Assembly: GCF_020329485.1 (NCBI RefSeq) | Contig: NZ_JAGKJI010000010.1 | Coordinates: 62,001-126,000 of the forward strand | Direction of reading: 5' to 3' | DNA: 64,000 nucleotides | Source of the DNA: Bradyrhizobium cenepequi | Lineage (GTDB): Bacteria > Pseudomonadota > Alphaproteobacteria > Rhizobiales > Xanthobacteraceae | Shown here: piece by piece, positions 18,076 to 27,034 of the stretch | How the letters are laid out: the number at the start of each line of letters is the position of its first letter | Numbering within the stretch: the stretch's first letter is position 1 | Program-made: the position numbers and the translations under genes | The notes under the pieces: model-generated | What the model saw: the letters and a program-made list of their open reading frames with translations, nothing else | Told to the model about the DNA's origin: nothing | Database searches by the model: none

Positions 18076-18751
18076 GCAACTTCTCATAGCGAAGGTGGTC
18101 GATCCACTGGCATACGCATTCGGCACGATTTGCTGAGATTTGGATTGCTTCACTCGCACCGACGTTCCTCGTCGGATACCAAGTGCTCGGCGCGCGGCGC
18201 TCCCTCCCTTCGCCGTGGTTCGCCGGCGGCCGGTCCTTCCCTCCCGGGGACCGGCCGCCCTTCCTCAGGGCCGTTGGGCAACGGCGCTGGATCGGATAGG
18301 CATGGGACCGCGAGTTCGGGAGCAGGCTGTCCTGCGATGCTCTGAGTCATGGCTATACTCGCAATTCTGATTCCGGCGGGATGCCCGCCGTCGCTTCGGC
18401 CTCACGACCGCGCTCGCGGCCAGCCGTATTGCCGTGGAATCGGCTGGTAAAGCTATGATCTCTATAACCACAGGTAATGCCGCGCGGCCGGCAGGCTAAC
18501 CACGTGAGGACCTCTTCTCGGCCGCCAAGAGTGAGTGCTGCTCGGCAAATCCTTGCAGAAGCGGCGTACACCTTCGGGCAGCGCCCCAGGCGCCCTCAGT
18601 CATTTCGATAACGATCGGCTATCGACTCCATGGCGAGAGGTGATTTTCCTTTCGACCGTCATGGACTCACCCTCCGATCCATCGTCGCCCGCCCTCGTGT
18701 ACGGGCCGAAGTCGAGGTTCCGTTGAACGATCGCAGGTCAGGAGGCCCGAC
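18076..18751. other. Region without recognisable gene
   Basis: About 675 nt in which no frame resembles a known protein. It contains the strong GC hairpin at 18225-18259. The last 30 nt hold the ribosome-binding site (CAGGAGGCCC) of the histidine-kinase remnant. I see no RNA gene signature. Confidence 0.4.
18225..18259. repeat. Perfect 12-bp GC inverted repeat (hairpin)
   Basis: GGCGGCCGGTCC at 18225-18236 and its exact complement GGACCGGCCGCC at 18248-18259 flank an 11-nt loop. No T-run follows on either side, so it is not a classical terminator. Possible roles include a protein-binding site, RNA structure, or one end of a lost element. Confidence 0.6.
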
Positions 18752-19301
18752 ATGCAGATCAAAGAGATAATCGGCATTTCATTCCCCGGCTCTGCCGAAA
18801 GTCCGCCGTTGGAGGATGTCGTGGCGCTCGTATGGGCCTTCAATGCCGACCCGGAAGAGCTGTACTTTGCTTTGCTGACCCTCTGCCGAAACCCGGCCGA
18901 TGCTATGCCCGGCGGCGGCGTGATCACCGTCGCGGCGCGGAACGTCGATCCGTCCTCTGGCGCGGCGCGCGGGTTCGTCGAGATCGTCGTCGCCGACGAC
19001 GGGGAGGGCATGACCGAGGAGGTCCGCTCGCAGGCGTTCACCCCTTACTTCACGACAAAGGCCGCTGGCAGCGGCGCAGGTCTCGGGCTCCCCCAGGTCC
19101 AGCGCTTCGCCGAAGGACGAGACGGCGCGGTCTGTATAGAGAGCGAGCTGGGCCGGCACGCTGGTGCGCCTCTTGCTGCCGCGCGTGCAAGCAGCTGGGC
19201 TCGCCAGCAGCATCGTCGGCACGGAGATCGCGGACACGCCGTCACCCGACGGCGGCGTATTCCACGTCATCAACCCAGCGACGGCTGCGCCGACGTCGTA
19301 G
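18752..19301 (+). pseudogene. Histidine-kinase ATPase domain, N-terminally truncated and frameshifted
   Basis: A strong AGGAGG site precedes the ATG at 18752. The protein contains only a HATPase_c domain: [17 protein letters not shown] (N box), VVADDGEGM (G1), [17 protein letters not shown] (F and G2) and VCIESELGR. No dimerisation or histidine domain is present. At about 19150, after ESELGR, a 2-nt loss shifts the frame; the expected [11 protein letters not shown] continues in another frame to a stop at 19299. It is probably inactive as a kinase. Confidence 0.6.
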
Positions 19302-19332
19302 CCTGTGCGAACACCTGGAGACTGGTTCAGCG

Positions 19333-21201
19333 ATGCAGCTCATGATCCCGCCCGGCCGCCTCGACCGTCCGGTCGACCACAAGACGGACCACGTGCTCGG
19401 CCCCGCCGATGCCGAGATCACGCTCGTTGAGTATGGCAGCTACGCGTGCCCGCACTGCAGGGCTGCCAACGAGCGCATCGCGCAAGCACGCGACCAACTC
19501 GGCGACCGCGTCTGCTACGCCTTCCGGCACAGGCCGCTCACGGACAACAGCCTTTCATTTCGGGCCGCCGAGCTCGCTGAGCTTGCTCAGACGCCCGAGG
19601 CGTTCTGGTCCGCGCACATCAAGCTGATGACGCGGTCGATGCAGCTCACAGAGGACGACCTCGTCGCGGTGGCCAGCGACCTCGGCGTGAGCGCTGATTT
19701 CGCGCTCGGCGACAGCGACGCCGTGAGGCGCGCGAGGGCGAGGGTGGAGGCGGACGTCGCAAGCTCACGCGCAAGCGGTGTGAGATTCACGCCGACCTTC
19801 TACATCAACCGCCGGCGCTACGACGGGCCCTGGGACGAGAGCTCTCTCGTTGATGCGATGCTTGGCACGCTCGGCCACCGCGTCCGTACGGCAGCCCTGG
19901 ACTTCGCGAGCTGGGGCCCGTCCGCCGGCATTTTGCTGGTCCTCGCGACCGTGGCGGCGATCGTCTTGACGAACTCGCCGATTGGGCCGGCGTTCGAGGC
20001 GCTCTGGCACCAGGAGTTCGGCGCGAGCTTGGGCGACGCAACCTTTCGGATGTCCATCCTCCATTGGGTCAACGACGGCCTGCTGACGGTGTTCTTCCTC
20101 GTGGTGGGATTGGAAGTGAAGCGCGAGATGACAGTCGGCCACCTCGCAAGCCGCCGCTCCGCCGCGCTTCCGATCGCGGCCGCGCTAGGTGGTATGGTCG
20201 TACCGGCGCTTCTGTATGCGCTAGTCATCCCTGCGGGGCCGTGGTCGCACGGGTGGGGTGTTCCGATGGCGACCGACACTGCGTTTGCGATTGCCTTGAT
20301 CGCCGTGATGGGCGCCCGCGTCCCTGTCGAGCTGCGCATCTTCCTCACCGCGGCGGCCATCGTCGACGACATCGGTGCGATCGTCGTCGTCGCTGTGTTC
20401 TATTCCGGCGATCTCCATCCGGGCTACCTAGCCGCGGCTGCGGCGGTGGTCGTTGCGCTGGCGCTGCTGAGCCGATCGAGGGTCTACGTGCTGTCGCCTT
20501 ACATCCTGTTGGGCGTGGCGTTGTGGGCGTTCGTTTACGCGGGCGGCCTCCACGCGACGCTGGCTGGCGTAGTACTGGCGCTGTTCATTCCGACGCGACC
20601 GCCTGCCAACCTCGCTGCCCTGATGACGCAGGCCAGCACCATCATCGCCGCCGAGGCCCGGCACGAGGGCGAGGTTCTCAGGCACGGCCCCTCCACCCCG
20701 GCGCTGCATGCGCTCGACGCAATCTACGACAGACTTGAGTCGCCAGCCGACCGGTTGCTGCGGCACGCCGGCGCGCGGTCGAGCTACGCTGTTCTCCCGA
20801 TCTTCGCACTGGCGAATTCGGGTGTGGCGATCAACCCGGGCGTCTTCGTCGGGCATGGCTGGCTCATGGCCGCGATTGTCGCCGGCCTCGCCATAGGAAA
20901 GCCGCTCGGCGTTTTCCTCGCGGCCGCCGCGGCCGTGCGCGCAGGCATAGCCGTCAAGCCGGCGGAGTACACGTGGCGGCAGTTGGCGGGGGCGGGAGCC
21001 CTCGCTGGCATCGGCTTCACGATGTCGCTCTTCATCGCCGGGCAGGCGTTTCCAAGCGCCACTGACTTCTCGGCCGCCAAGATCGCCGTGTTCGCCGCGT
21101 CGATTCTTTCGGCGGTCGTTGGGACTGCCCTGCTCTGGGGAGCTTCGCGCCAGGAGCTTATCGAAGAGGCACCGCAGAGCGCCAGCATGCAAGTATCATA
21201 A
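19333..21201 (+). CDS. nhaA: DsbA-like thioredoxin domain fused to Na+/H+ antiporter NhaA
   Basis: A 622-residue fusion. Residues 1-180 form a DsbA/thioredoxin-like domain with a CPHC active site ([10 protein letters not shown]) and a cis-proline region ([11 protein letters not shown]). From about residue 195 it is a full NhaA antiporter with some 11-12 transmembrane helices, including GLEVKREM, the [12 protein letters not shown] segment, [15 protein letters not shown] with the paired aspartates, and [10 protein letters not shown] near the end. NhaA exchanges 2 H+ for 1 Na+. The fused domain lacks its own signal peptide, so its location and redox role are uncertain. The ATG at 19333 starts just after the kinase remnant; 19342 is an alternative. 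Confidence 0.85.
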   Translation: MQLMIPPGRLDRPVDHKTDHVLGPADAEITLVEYGSYACPHCRAANERIAQARDQLGDRVCYAFRHRPLTDNSLSFRAAELAELAQTPEAFWSAHIKLMTRSMQLTEDDLVAVASDLGVSADFALGDSDAVRRARARVEADVASSRASGVRFTPTFYINRRRYDGPWDESSLVDAMLGTLGHRVRTAALDFASWGPSAGILLVLATVAAIVLTNSPIGPAFEALWHQEFGASLGDATFRMSILHWVNDGLLTVFFLVVGLEVKREMTVGHLASRRSAALPIAAALGGMVVPALLYALVIPAGPWSHGWGVPMATDTAFAIALIAVMGARVPVELRIFLTAAAIVDDIGAIVVVAVFYSGDLHPGYLAAAAAVVVALALLSRSRVYVLSPYILLGVALWAFVYAGGLHATLAGVVLALFIPTRPPANLAALMTQASTIIAAEARHEGEVLRHGPSTPALHALDAIYDRLESPADRLLRHAGARSSYAVLPIFALANSGVAINPGVFVGHGWLMAAIVAGLAIGKPLGVFLAAAAAVRAGIAVKPAEYTWRQLAGAGALAGIGFTMSLFIAGQAFPSATDFSAAKIAVFAASILSAVVGTALLWGASRQELIEEAPQSASMQVS

Positions 21202-21242
21202 CCCGCCGGCGTTATGCGGGATCGTGAACGGGAGGTCTTTCG

Positions 21243-21647
21243 ATGATTCTACCTATCGGTACGACAGTAGCAGTTGCTGACGGCGAAACGATGCGCCTGT
21301 TCCACAATACAGGCGTGAAACCTGGGGTGCACTTGGTCGAGATCACGGCGGCTCCGAATGCGCCCGCCCGCTTAGGCTCCGGCGCGCGCCATCACACCGG
21401 CTCTGCCAACCCCGATGGCAGGCGGCTCGTCGAGGACGACTTCGCGGCAGCGACGGCCGCGTTCTTGAACAGGCTCAGCCTGGACGGGACCATAGAACAT
21501 CTGGTCGTTGTCTCCGACCCTAGGACCCTGGGGGAGATGCGCAAGCACTTCCACCGCGACCTGAGAGGCAAGATCATAGGCGAGCTCGCGAAGGACTTCA
21601 GCCGGCGTCCGCTCAAGGACATCGCCTCACTGATCGCCGACGCCTGA
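21243..21647 (+). CDS. Host attachment protein family (baeRF-like)
   Basis: A 134-residue protein of the family named protein required for attachment to host cells, related to bacterial eRF1-like (baeRF) domains. Recognisable features are VAVADGETMRLFHN at the start, DDFAAATAAFLNRL in the middle, the HLVVVSDPRTLGEMRKHF segment and KDFSRRPLKDI at the end. The family name comes from early Agrobacterium genetics; the molecular role is unsettled. A GGGAGG site lies 7 nt before the ATG. It follows nhaA by 41 nt and may be co-transcribed. Confidence 0.75.
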   Translation: MILPIGTTVAVADGETMRLFHNTGVKPGVHLVEITAAPNAPARLGSGARHHTGSANPDGRRLVEDDFAAATAAFLNRLSLDGTIEHLVVVSDPRTLGEMRKHFHRDLRGKIIGELAKDFSRRPLKDIASLIADA

Positions 21648-21798
21648 CGCGCCTCTGGAAACGGCTGCCAGCGCAAGCCCGTCCAGTCATAACCTGCGCG
21701 AATAACTCAAAGTTACCGACGACGACTACTGCTCTCGACCGTCCTGAACCAAAATTCCGCGGGGTCACTGACCACCGCCGGCTGAGGGAGGACCGGTC

Positions 21799-22464
21799 AT
21801 GAAGAAAAGCGAGAATACGCTTGCGGCGGCTTCGCGTCCGCCTACGAAGCCAAGTAAGCGCGACGCTGTAGATGCGATGCGAAGCGCGACGGAATACCTG
21901 ATCGCGACACGACAGGCCGAGCGCGCGCTCAAGGCGGGCAACTGCGCGCCGTCCTTTCGATTGCGGGACCAGCGCGGCGTCGAGGTCGCCTCGGAAACGC
22001 TGCTCAGGCACGGCCCGCTGCTCCTTACTTTCTACACCGGCTTGTGGTGCCCGGCATGCAGCCGGGACTTGCAGGCGTTCGAGTCCCTCCGGCCGTCGGT
22101 CGAGGCGCGGGGGGCGTCTCTCGTGAGCATCTCGCAGCAGACGGTCGCCGAGAACGCAAAAGCCCAAGCGCAGTTGAAGCTGGGTTTTCCGATTCTCTCC
22201 GACCGAGGCGGTCGGATTGCGCAGCTGTTCGGCGTACGCTGGTGCATTCCGGAGCTCCTCCGAGACGTCCACAGGAAGAGCCGCATCGACCTCCCACTCC
22301 TCAACGGCGACGAGAGTTGGACGCTGCCGATCCCGGCCCGCTTCATCCTCGATAGGGCAGGGGTCATCGCCTACTCCGAGATCAACCCCGGCCAGTCCGG
22401 TCGCTCCCCGCCGCGAGACGTCTTGCCCGTGCTGGACCACCTGTGCAGCCTGCACGCCGCTTGA
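21799..22464 (+). CDS. Peroxiredoxin-like (AhpC/TSA redoxin) protein
   Basis: A 221-residue redoxin-fold protein. After a 50-residue lead come LKAGNCAPSFRLRDQRG, then LLTFYTGLWCPACSRDL with a CxxC pair, VSISQQTVAENAKAQ, FPILSDRGGRIAQLFGV, and a C-terminal ILDRAGVIAYSEINPG. It belongs to the AhpC/TSA peroxiredoxin-like family that reduces peroxides using thiols. A GGGAGGA site precedes the ATG at 21799. A decayed OsmC gene elsewhere in the window means this may be one of few remaining local peroxide-defence genes. Confidence 0.8.
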   Translation: MKKSENTLAAASRPPTKPSKRDAVDAMRSATEYLIATRQAERALKAGNCAPSFRLRDQRGVEVASETLLRHGPLLLTFYTGLWCPACSRDLQAFESLRPSVEARGASLVSISQQTVAENAKAQAQLKLGFPILSDRGGRIAQLFGVRWCIPELLRDVHRKSRIDLPLLNGDESWTLPIPARFILDRAGVIAYSEINPGQSGRSPPRDVLPVLDHLCSLHAA

Positions 22465-22609
22465 ACCGTGAACAGCAAAGCGCCGCGATGCCACGACCGG
22501 CATCCGGGCCCTTCTGCGTTCCTGCAAAGTGCGCGGACCAGCGCGCGGCTTCGCTGCCGGAAGCGACCGCGCTTGCAATCCGGCACGACAGCTCCAGAAA
22601 GGCGTCGCG

Positions 22610-22858
22610 ATGATTGTGTTGTTCACGTGGCCCACGCCCAACGGGACGAAGCCTTCGATAATGCTCGAGGAGGTGGCGCCCCCTACTCGGTCCACGTCGT
22701 AAACCTCGGTTCGGGCGAGCAGCACGCGCCTCAGTTTCTCACCGTCTCGCCTAACGGAAAGATACCGGCGATCGTCGACCACGACGGCGTCGGCGGCCCA
22801 AGGACAGTCTTCGAGTCCGGCGCGATCCTTGTATACCTCGCGGAGAAGACCGGAGGAG
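22610..22858 (+). pseudogene. Glutathione S-transferase N-terminal remnant
   Basis: The ATG at 22610 opens [16 protein letters not shown] and IMLEEV, the thioredoxin-fold start of a YfcG/GstB-like GST. A frameshift near 22675 moves the continuation ([50 protein letters not shown]) to another frame. The helical C-terminal domain is missing, because the sequence joins an epimerase fragment at about 22858. It is non-functional. Confidence 0.65.
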
Positions 22859-23095
22859 ACGCTGCTTCTCGGCGAGTTTGAGGTCATTAGCTACGGCGAT
22901 CTTCAGGCCGAGATCGGACGGCTGCTACATGGCGAGACCTGGAAGACAGTCGAGATCCCCAAAACTCTCGCCAAGGCGGGGACCTCGGTGCAACAGGATC
23001 TCCTCGGCGAGAATTCCTTCATTCGACCCTGGATGATCGATATTGCCGACGGCCACCACGCGATCGACATCACTCGCGCCGGTCGGGAGGCGTGG
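22859..23095 (+). pseudogene. C-terminal fragment of an NAD-dependent epimerase
   Basis: Directly after the GST remnant the rightward frame reads [56 protein letters not shown]. This is the substrate-domain part of NAD-dependent epimerase/dehydratase proteins of the extended SDR class. The NAD-binding Rossmann part and the usual LLGWEP ending are missing. It has no start of its own and is a fragment carried by a rearrangement. Confidence 0.55.
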
Positions 23096-23399
23096 CGGGG
23101 ACGCAAACTCCTCGGTTGCGTTGCGGACCGCTTCACTCGATTTCGCCGCGGTGCCGAGCACGCCCCGCATCGCTTCGAAGTCGTCATCCTGCGCCGCAGC
23201 TGCCAAGGCGAGGAAGTCGCGGACGTCGCAGCTCTCGTCTGCAGGCGCTTGCGGCGCCTCGCCCAGGGGACAAGGTCGCCGGCGCAGCACCCAAGCGGGC
23301 TTCTCAACGTCCCTTGGCAGAGCCGGCGCCGATACCGGACGACTGCCCGCACCTAGCTTCCCCAGCTAAAACCGTCGACGAACTTCCGGAGGAGTGGCC
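23096..23399. other. Unassigned sequence between two gene remnants
   Basis: The most protein-like reading here is leftward (VRDFLALAAAAQDDDF, MRGVLGTAAKSSEAVR), suggesting a third fragment, but no family could be recognised. It lies between the epimerase fragment and the phage-portal-like pseudogene. Confidence 0.3.
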
Positions 23400-24101
23400 G
23401 CTCGGGTCTGGGCATAGGCCAGGAGCGGTAGGCGCACCCATCGCCGGAGCAGGCCCGGCAATCGGCGGTCGCAGAGGCTGCATCCCGGCGGCAGCGGGAG
23501 GAGACGGGGGACTGCCGCCGGGAGTGCCAACGCCGGGCTGGGGGTGGGGATTCCCGGCGTAGCTTGTGCCGGCGCTTGCGGCGCCGGCGGAGTGGAGAAC
23601 GGGTTGATGCCATCGAGCGCGGGACCGCCATCGTGGCCCAGCATGTTGCTCTTCGGCTTGTGCGGCCGATCATCGCGAACCTTCACGGGACCGGCCGCCG
23701 GCAGCATCTCGCCCACGGCATCGCCCGGAACAGCGAGCACGCTTCGAGCGCAGCGGATGGCGCACCGTCGACATGCCCTCCAGCGGGGCCGAGGATGAAA
23801 CCGATGTTGCGGTGGCAGTCTCGATCACCAGCCCGAGCAGCTTGAAGCTTTCGGACAGCATCTCCAAATGCTCGCGGCGGAACTCGTCATCGCGCCTGAT
23901 ACCTTCAAGCAATTCGCTTACAATGGTGTTCAGCTCGCCTTCATCCATCTTTGCAGCCAAGTTCGCATAGAACTTGTCATCGACGATGGACGGCGCAGCG
24001 GCCCGACCTGAAAGATCGATCGAGACCGAGCCGTCGGGGTTTTTCATGACAGCGGCGCCATCCTGCACAGTTGTAGTCGGGATGATGAGCGAACCGCTCA
24101 T
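23400..24101 (-). pseudogene. Phage portal-like protein, N-terminal and frameshifted
   Basis: The leftward frame from the ATG at 24101 gives NPDGSVSIDLSGRAAAP, NLAAKMDEGELNTIVSEL, LEGIRRDDEFRREHLEML and SAPLEGMSTVRHPL. Then, with two frameshifts between about 23700 and 23780, it gives EACSLF, VGEMLPAAGPVKVRDD and a proline-rich linker. This pattern matches the N-terminus of large portal-like structural proteins found in rhizobial prophages. The main portal core is absent. It is a prophage remnant. The family call is from memory of the motif order and should be searched. Confidence 0.45.
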
Positions 24102-25129
24102 GCTTGTTGTTCTTCGGGATGGGCATTGGATTGTCTGTTCAGTCGTGCAGACGCTGATAATGAGCTTTGTGGGTTAAGAACGACTATCAACCACCCGACG
24201 AGAATGACGTTGCAACGCCGGCGAGGGAAATCACCTCTCGCCATAGAGTCGATAGACGATCGTTATTGCCGCACGCCGCGTGATGCCGTAGCGAGGAATA
24301 CGACCAGCTGCATCTGCAGAGATCTCTAAACCCGTTGCCGCCCTTGGACCAATCCAGGTTGCGCGTGCCAACACCCCGACGTCCTTGACCGTGACGCCGC
24401 TCCTACGGCGGATTTGTCGTGCGCCACGTCGCCGACCGGATGCGGGACCGACGTAAGAGACGGAAAGACATTGCCATTTTGCAGATGGGGCAAGATGCCT
24501 ACAGAAAAAGTTCGGAAATCCCGAATTGCGTTACGTGGGCAACGATCAAGCTGTTCTTGCACACTCAGCTCTGGTGGTGGCACGAAGCCAAGGTCCCCAA
24601 CCCGTAGCCTGCTGCTCCCATTCCTCTCCGCTGAAGTCGATGAATGTTACGCCCGTCGCGCGCGTTCCGGATCGCCGCCGAACCGGTTTTTCAGCAGACT
24701 GCTAGACAAACTGATGGACCGCCGACGCGCCACAAACGCGATCGAGCATGTGCTTGCGAGCGAGCGCAAGGCAGCGGGCTGCGTTCTTGTCATGGAGGTG
24801 GCCGGATCGCGCTACTTGCCTTCTCAAGTTCACACCAAAGGTCGCATTTAGCCGACGCACATGGCAATAATCAGAAGGCATACAAACAATAACTTGTGCG
24901 AGAGGGCCTGCAAGATAAAGCTGAGCTGAGCCATGGACAACCGGGGCTTTAGCATTAGGCCTTACGAACATGGCAGATCACGTTATAGGGCCGGAATTGC
25001 TGGCAAGACTTCAAGCTCGCGAGTGTGCCGGCAAAGCACGGAAACCCACTTCCAGACTGACTTCCTCTATTCGATCCCGGTCAAGGATGGCTGGGTCGAG
25101 GAAAAGGGAAGCCGGTCGGTTCGTTGCAA
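24102..25129. other. About 1 kb without a confident gene
   Basis: No frame in this stretch resembles a complete protein. A short rightward reading (FFSRLLDKLMDRRRATNA, near 24690) has the look of a basic helical peptide from a larger gene. Another ending DFLYSIPVKDGWVEEKG near 25100 could be a C-terminal remnant. Neither could be assigned. Confidence 0.35.
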
Positions 25130-25363
25130 ATGGTGATGCAGATGCCGATCTCTTACAAGAATGACGTCTATCCCCTGTTTCGCGATTTTGATCGAAAATC
25201 GATGCTCGCAAAGCTTGATCTCTGGAAGTATGACGACGTAAAGCAGTGGGCGGACAAGATTCTGGTCGCGGTCGAGAACGGCCTGATGCCTTGCGACGCA
25301 GCTTGGCCCGACAAGAGCATTCAACTTTTCAAGCAATGGATTGCTGACGGAAAGCTGCCCTGA
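25130..25363 (+). CDS. Small conserved hypothetical protein
   Basis: A 77-residue soluble protein (SYKNDVYPLFRDFDRK, WKYDDVKQWADKIL, ENGLMPCDAAWPDKSI, LFKQWIADGKLP). The YPLFR start and MPCD-WP-LFKQWIADG end recall short conserved proteins often found near oxidoreductases; the family role is unknown. Three in-frame ATGs (25130, 25136, 25142) are possible starts. It stands alone among decayed sequences yet remains intact. Confidence 0.6.
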   Translation: MVMQMPISYKNDVYPLFRDFDRKSMLAKLDLWKYDDVKQWADKILVAVENGLMPCDAAWPDKSIQLFKQWIADGKLP

Positions 25364-25605
25364 ACGTCTAAAGCCATTCTCATTTACTCCAGCGTACAGT
25401 CGGCGGGCCTGCTCGATCGCTGATGCGGACCGGACAATGGGTCCGCTATCGATCCTGCCGGCCGCCGGACACGGCGGTTCAAGCCTGGCTGCGCCAGCGT
25501 GCGGTCAAGGCGCGGATCGATTTGCGCGAATTCTGGGAGAAATGAAAACCCGCGTCGGCCCGGCAAGGCTGACGCCGGCGAAAGAGCAAACATCGGACAC
25601 CGACA

Positions 25606-25833
25606 ATGACCGATAACAATAGCATGATCCCTCCACGCGATGAGCGCAACCCCGACGACGTTGACCACGAGCATGATCGGGAAAACCGCGTGGTCCCGGA
25701 TCAGACCGAGACCTTCGTCTACACGAACAACATGGGTCAGCTTGTCATCCGGCAGCGGCATGGCCCGATGATGATGCTTGGGTCCGCTTCTCAGACCGTT
25801 ATGAGCGGAACGATAATGGACCGCGATCGTTGA
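25606..25833 (+). CDS. Small acidic hypothetical protein
   Basis: A 75-residue hydrophilic protein (MTDNNSMIPPRDERNP, RENRVVPDQTETFVY, GQLVIRQRHGPMMMLG). The N-terminal half is rich in D, E, N and R and is probably disordered. There is no recognised domain. It precedes the radical-SAM gene by 115 nt on the same strand and may be its partner, but this is only positional. Confidence 0.4.
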   Translation: MTDNNSMIPPRDERNPDDVDHEHDRENRVVPDQTETFVYTNNMGQLVIRQRHGPMMMLGSASQTVMSGTIMDRDR

Positions 25834-25948
25834 TTTTTCGACGTTTTCGTTTGAGATTGATCCTGTTCATCGGGTTCTGGTGAGATTGCTTCTGGTGCGA
25901 ACTGGGGCGGTCCACGTCGAACGTCTGTAGAGACCATGGGGTCTGCTC

Positions 25949-26983
25949 ATGAGAATGCATGCGAATGTTGAGTTCGACGCGGGCACCAAGACATTCGCCT
26001 CGGGCCTCCTGCCGGATTTGATAGCTGCGCTCCGCCGCAGCCGTAAGGGCGACCTCGTGGCTGTGATCAGCGGCAATCCAAGTATCGGCCCCGAGCTCGA
26101 GGCATGGTGCCGCTTCACACGCAACAGTTTGGTCGACATAACAGTCGAAGAAGGTCGCAGTTGTTGGGTATTTCGGCACGGAGAGGCTCGTCAGAATGTC
26201 GGAGAGGATCGGCCTGTCGGCTCTCGTCTGTGGCTTTACACCAACTTCGACTGCAACCTGAGCTGCGACTATTGTTGCGTGCGCTCGTCACCCACAGCTC
26301 CGCGGCGAGCTCTTGGTATCGAGCGCGTGCGACGGATCGCTGCCGAGGCAGCGGAGCTCGGCGTAGGTGAAATCTTTGTGACCGGCGGCGAGCCATTTAT
26401 GCTGCCGAATATCGGCAAGATCCTAGCCGCCTGTGCCGCGGCAGCGCCGACCACAGTTCTCACCAACGGCATGCTGTTTGCCGGAAGTCGGCTTGAGATG
26501 CTGCGCGCGTTGCCGCGTGAGCGCGTAACCCTGCAGATCAGCCTCGACAGTCCGACGCCGGAGCACCATGACAGCCATCGAGGAAAGGGGACATGGGTGC
26601 GTGCCCGGAGGGGGATCGAGCGCGCCCGCGCGGAAGGATTCCGCGTGCGATTGGCGGCGACGGTGTCGACTGACGCGGAGGCCGAGGAGTTCCGCAGCTT
26701 CCTTGACGCCCATCACGTTAGCGAGGAGAACCGGGTGATCAGGCGGATTGCCTTGCGAGGCTCCGCCGCGCAGGGCATCGCCTTGGCAAGGGCAGATTTG
26801 GTTCCCGAGGTGACGATTACAGCCGAAGGCGTGTTTTGGCATCCGGTCGGAGCCGAAGACAACGACCTGCTGGTCAGCCGCGAAATCTTTCCACTCGCCG
26901 CATCCTTCGCAGCTGTACGTCGTGCCTTCGATCGCGAATTTGAGCATCCGCGCCGTTTAGCAAAGATTTTCAATTGCGCCTGA
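25949..26983 (+). CDS. Radical SAM protein with possible TusA-like N-terminal domain
   Basis: A 344-residue protein. Residues 1-80 (SGLLPDLIAALRRSRKGD, LVAVISGNPSIGPELEAW, ITVEEGRSCWVFRHG) have the size and strand-helix order of a TusA/SirA-like domain, though the usual CPxP motif is absent. The radical SAM core follows. C102, C106 and C109 in CNLSCDYCC ligate the 4Fe-4S cluster, FVTGGEPFML binds SAM, and TVLTNGML and LQISLDSPTPEHHDSHRG are typical of PqqE/MoaA-like enzymes. The C-terminal third is weakly conserved and ends with a single cysteine, so a SPASM domain is doubtful. Substrate unknown. It lies upstream of a PhnD-like protein, a flavoprotein and an operon with a second radical SAM enzyme. 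Confidence 0.8.
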   Translation: MRMHANVEFDAGTKTFASGLLPDLIAALRRSRKGDLVAVISGNPSIGPELEAWCRFTRNSLVDITVEEGRSCWVFRHGEARQNVGEDRPVGSRLWLYTNFDCNLSCDYCCVRSSPTAPRRALGIERVRRIAAEAAELGVGEIFVTGGEPFMLPNIGKILAACAAAAPTTVLTNGMLFAGSRLEMLRALPRERVTLQISLDSPTPEHHDSHRGKGTWVRARRGIERARAEGFRVRLAATVSTDAEAEEFRSFLDAHHVSEENRVIRRIALRGSAAQGIALARADLVPEVTITAEGVFWHPVGAEDNDLLVSREIFPLAASFAAVRRAFDREFEHPRRLAKIFNCA

Positions 26984-27034
26984 TAAAGGGTGGCAAGTGC
27001 GCTTGAGGCCGAAGCAGGTTTTTGCTCCTGGTAG

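Noticed and set aside
25423..25545. A 40-residue rightward frame (MRTGQWVRYRSCRPPD, LREFWEK end) in the gap before 25606
   Set aside because: The composition is protein-like and it could be a C-terminal remnant, but it is short, has no ribosome site and no family was recognised.
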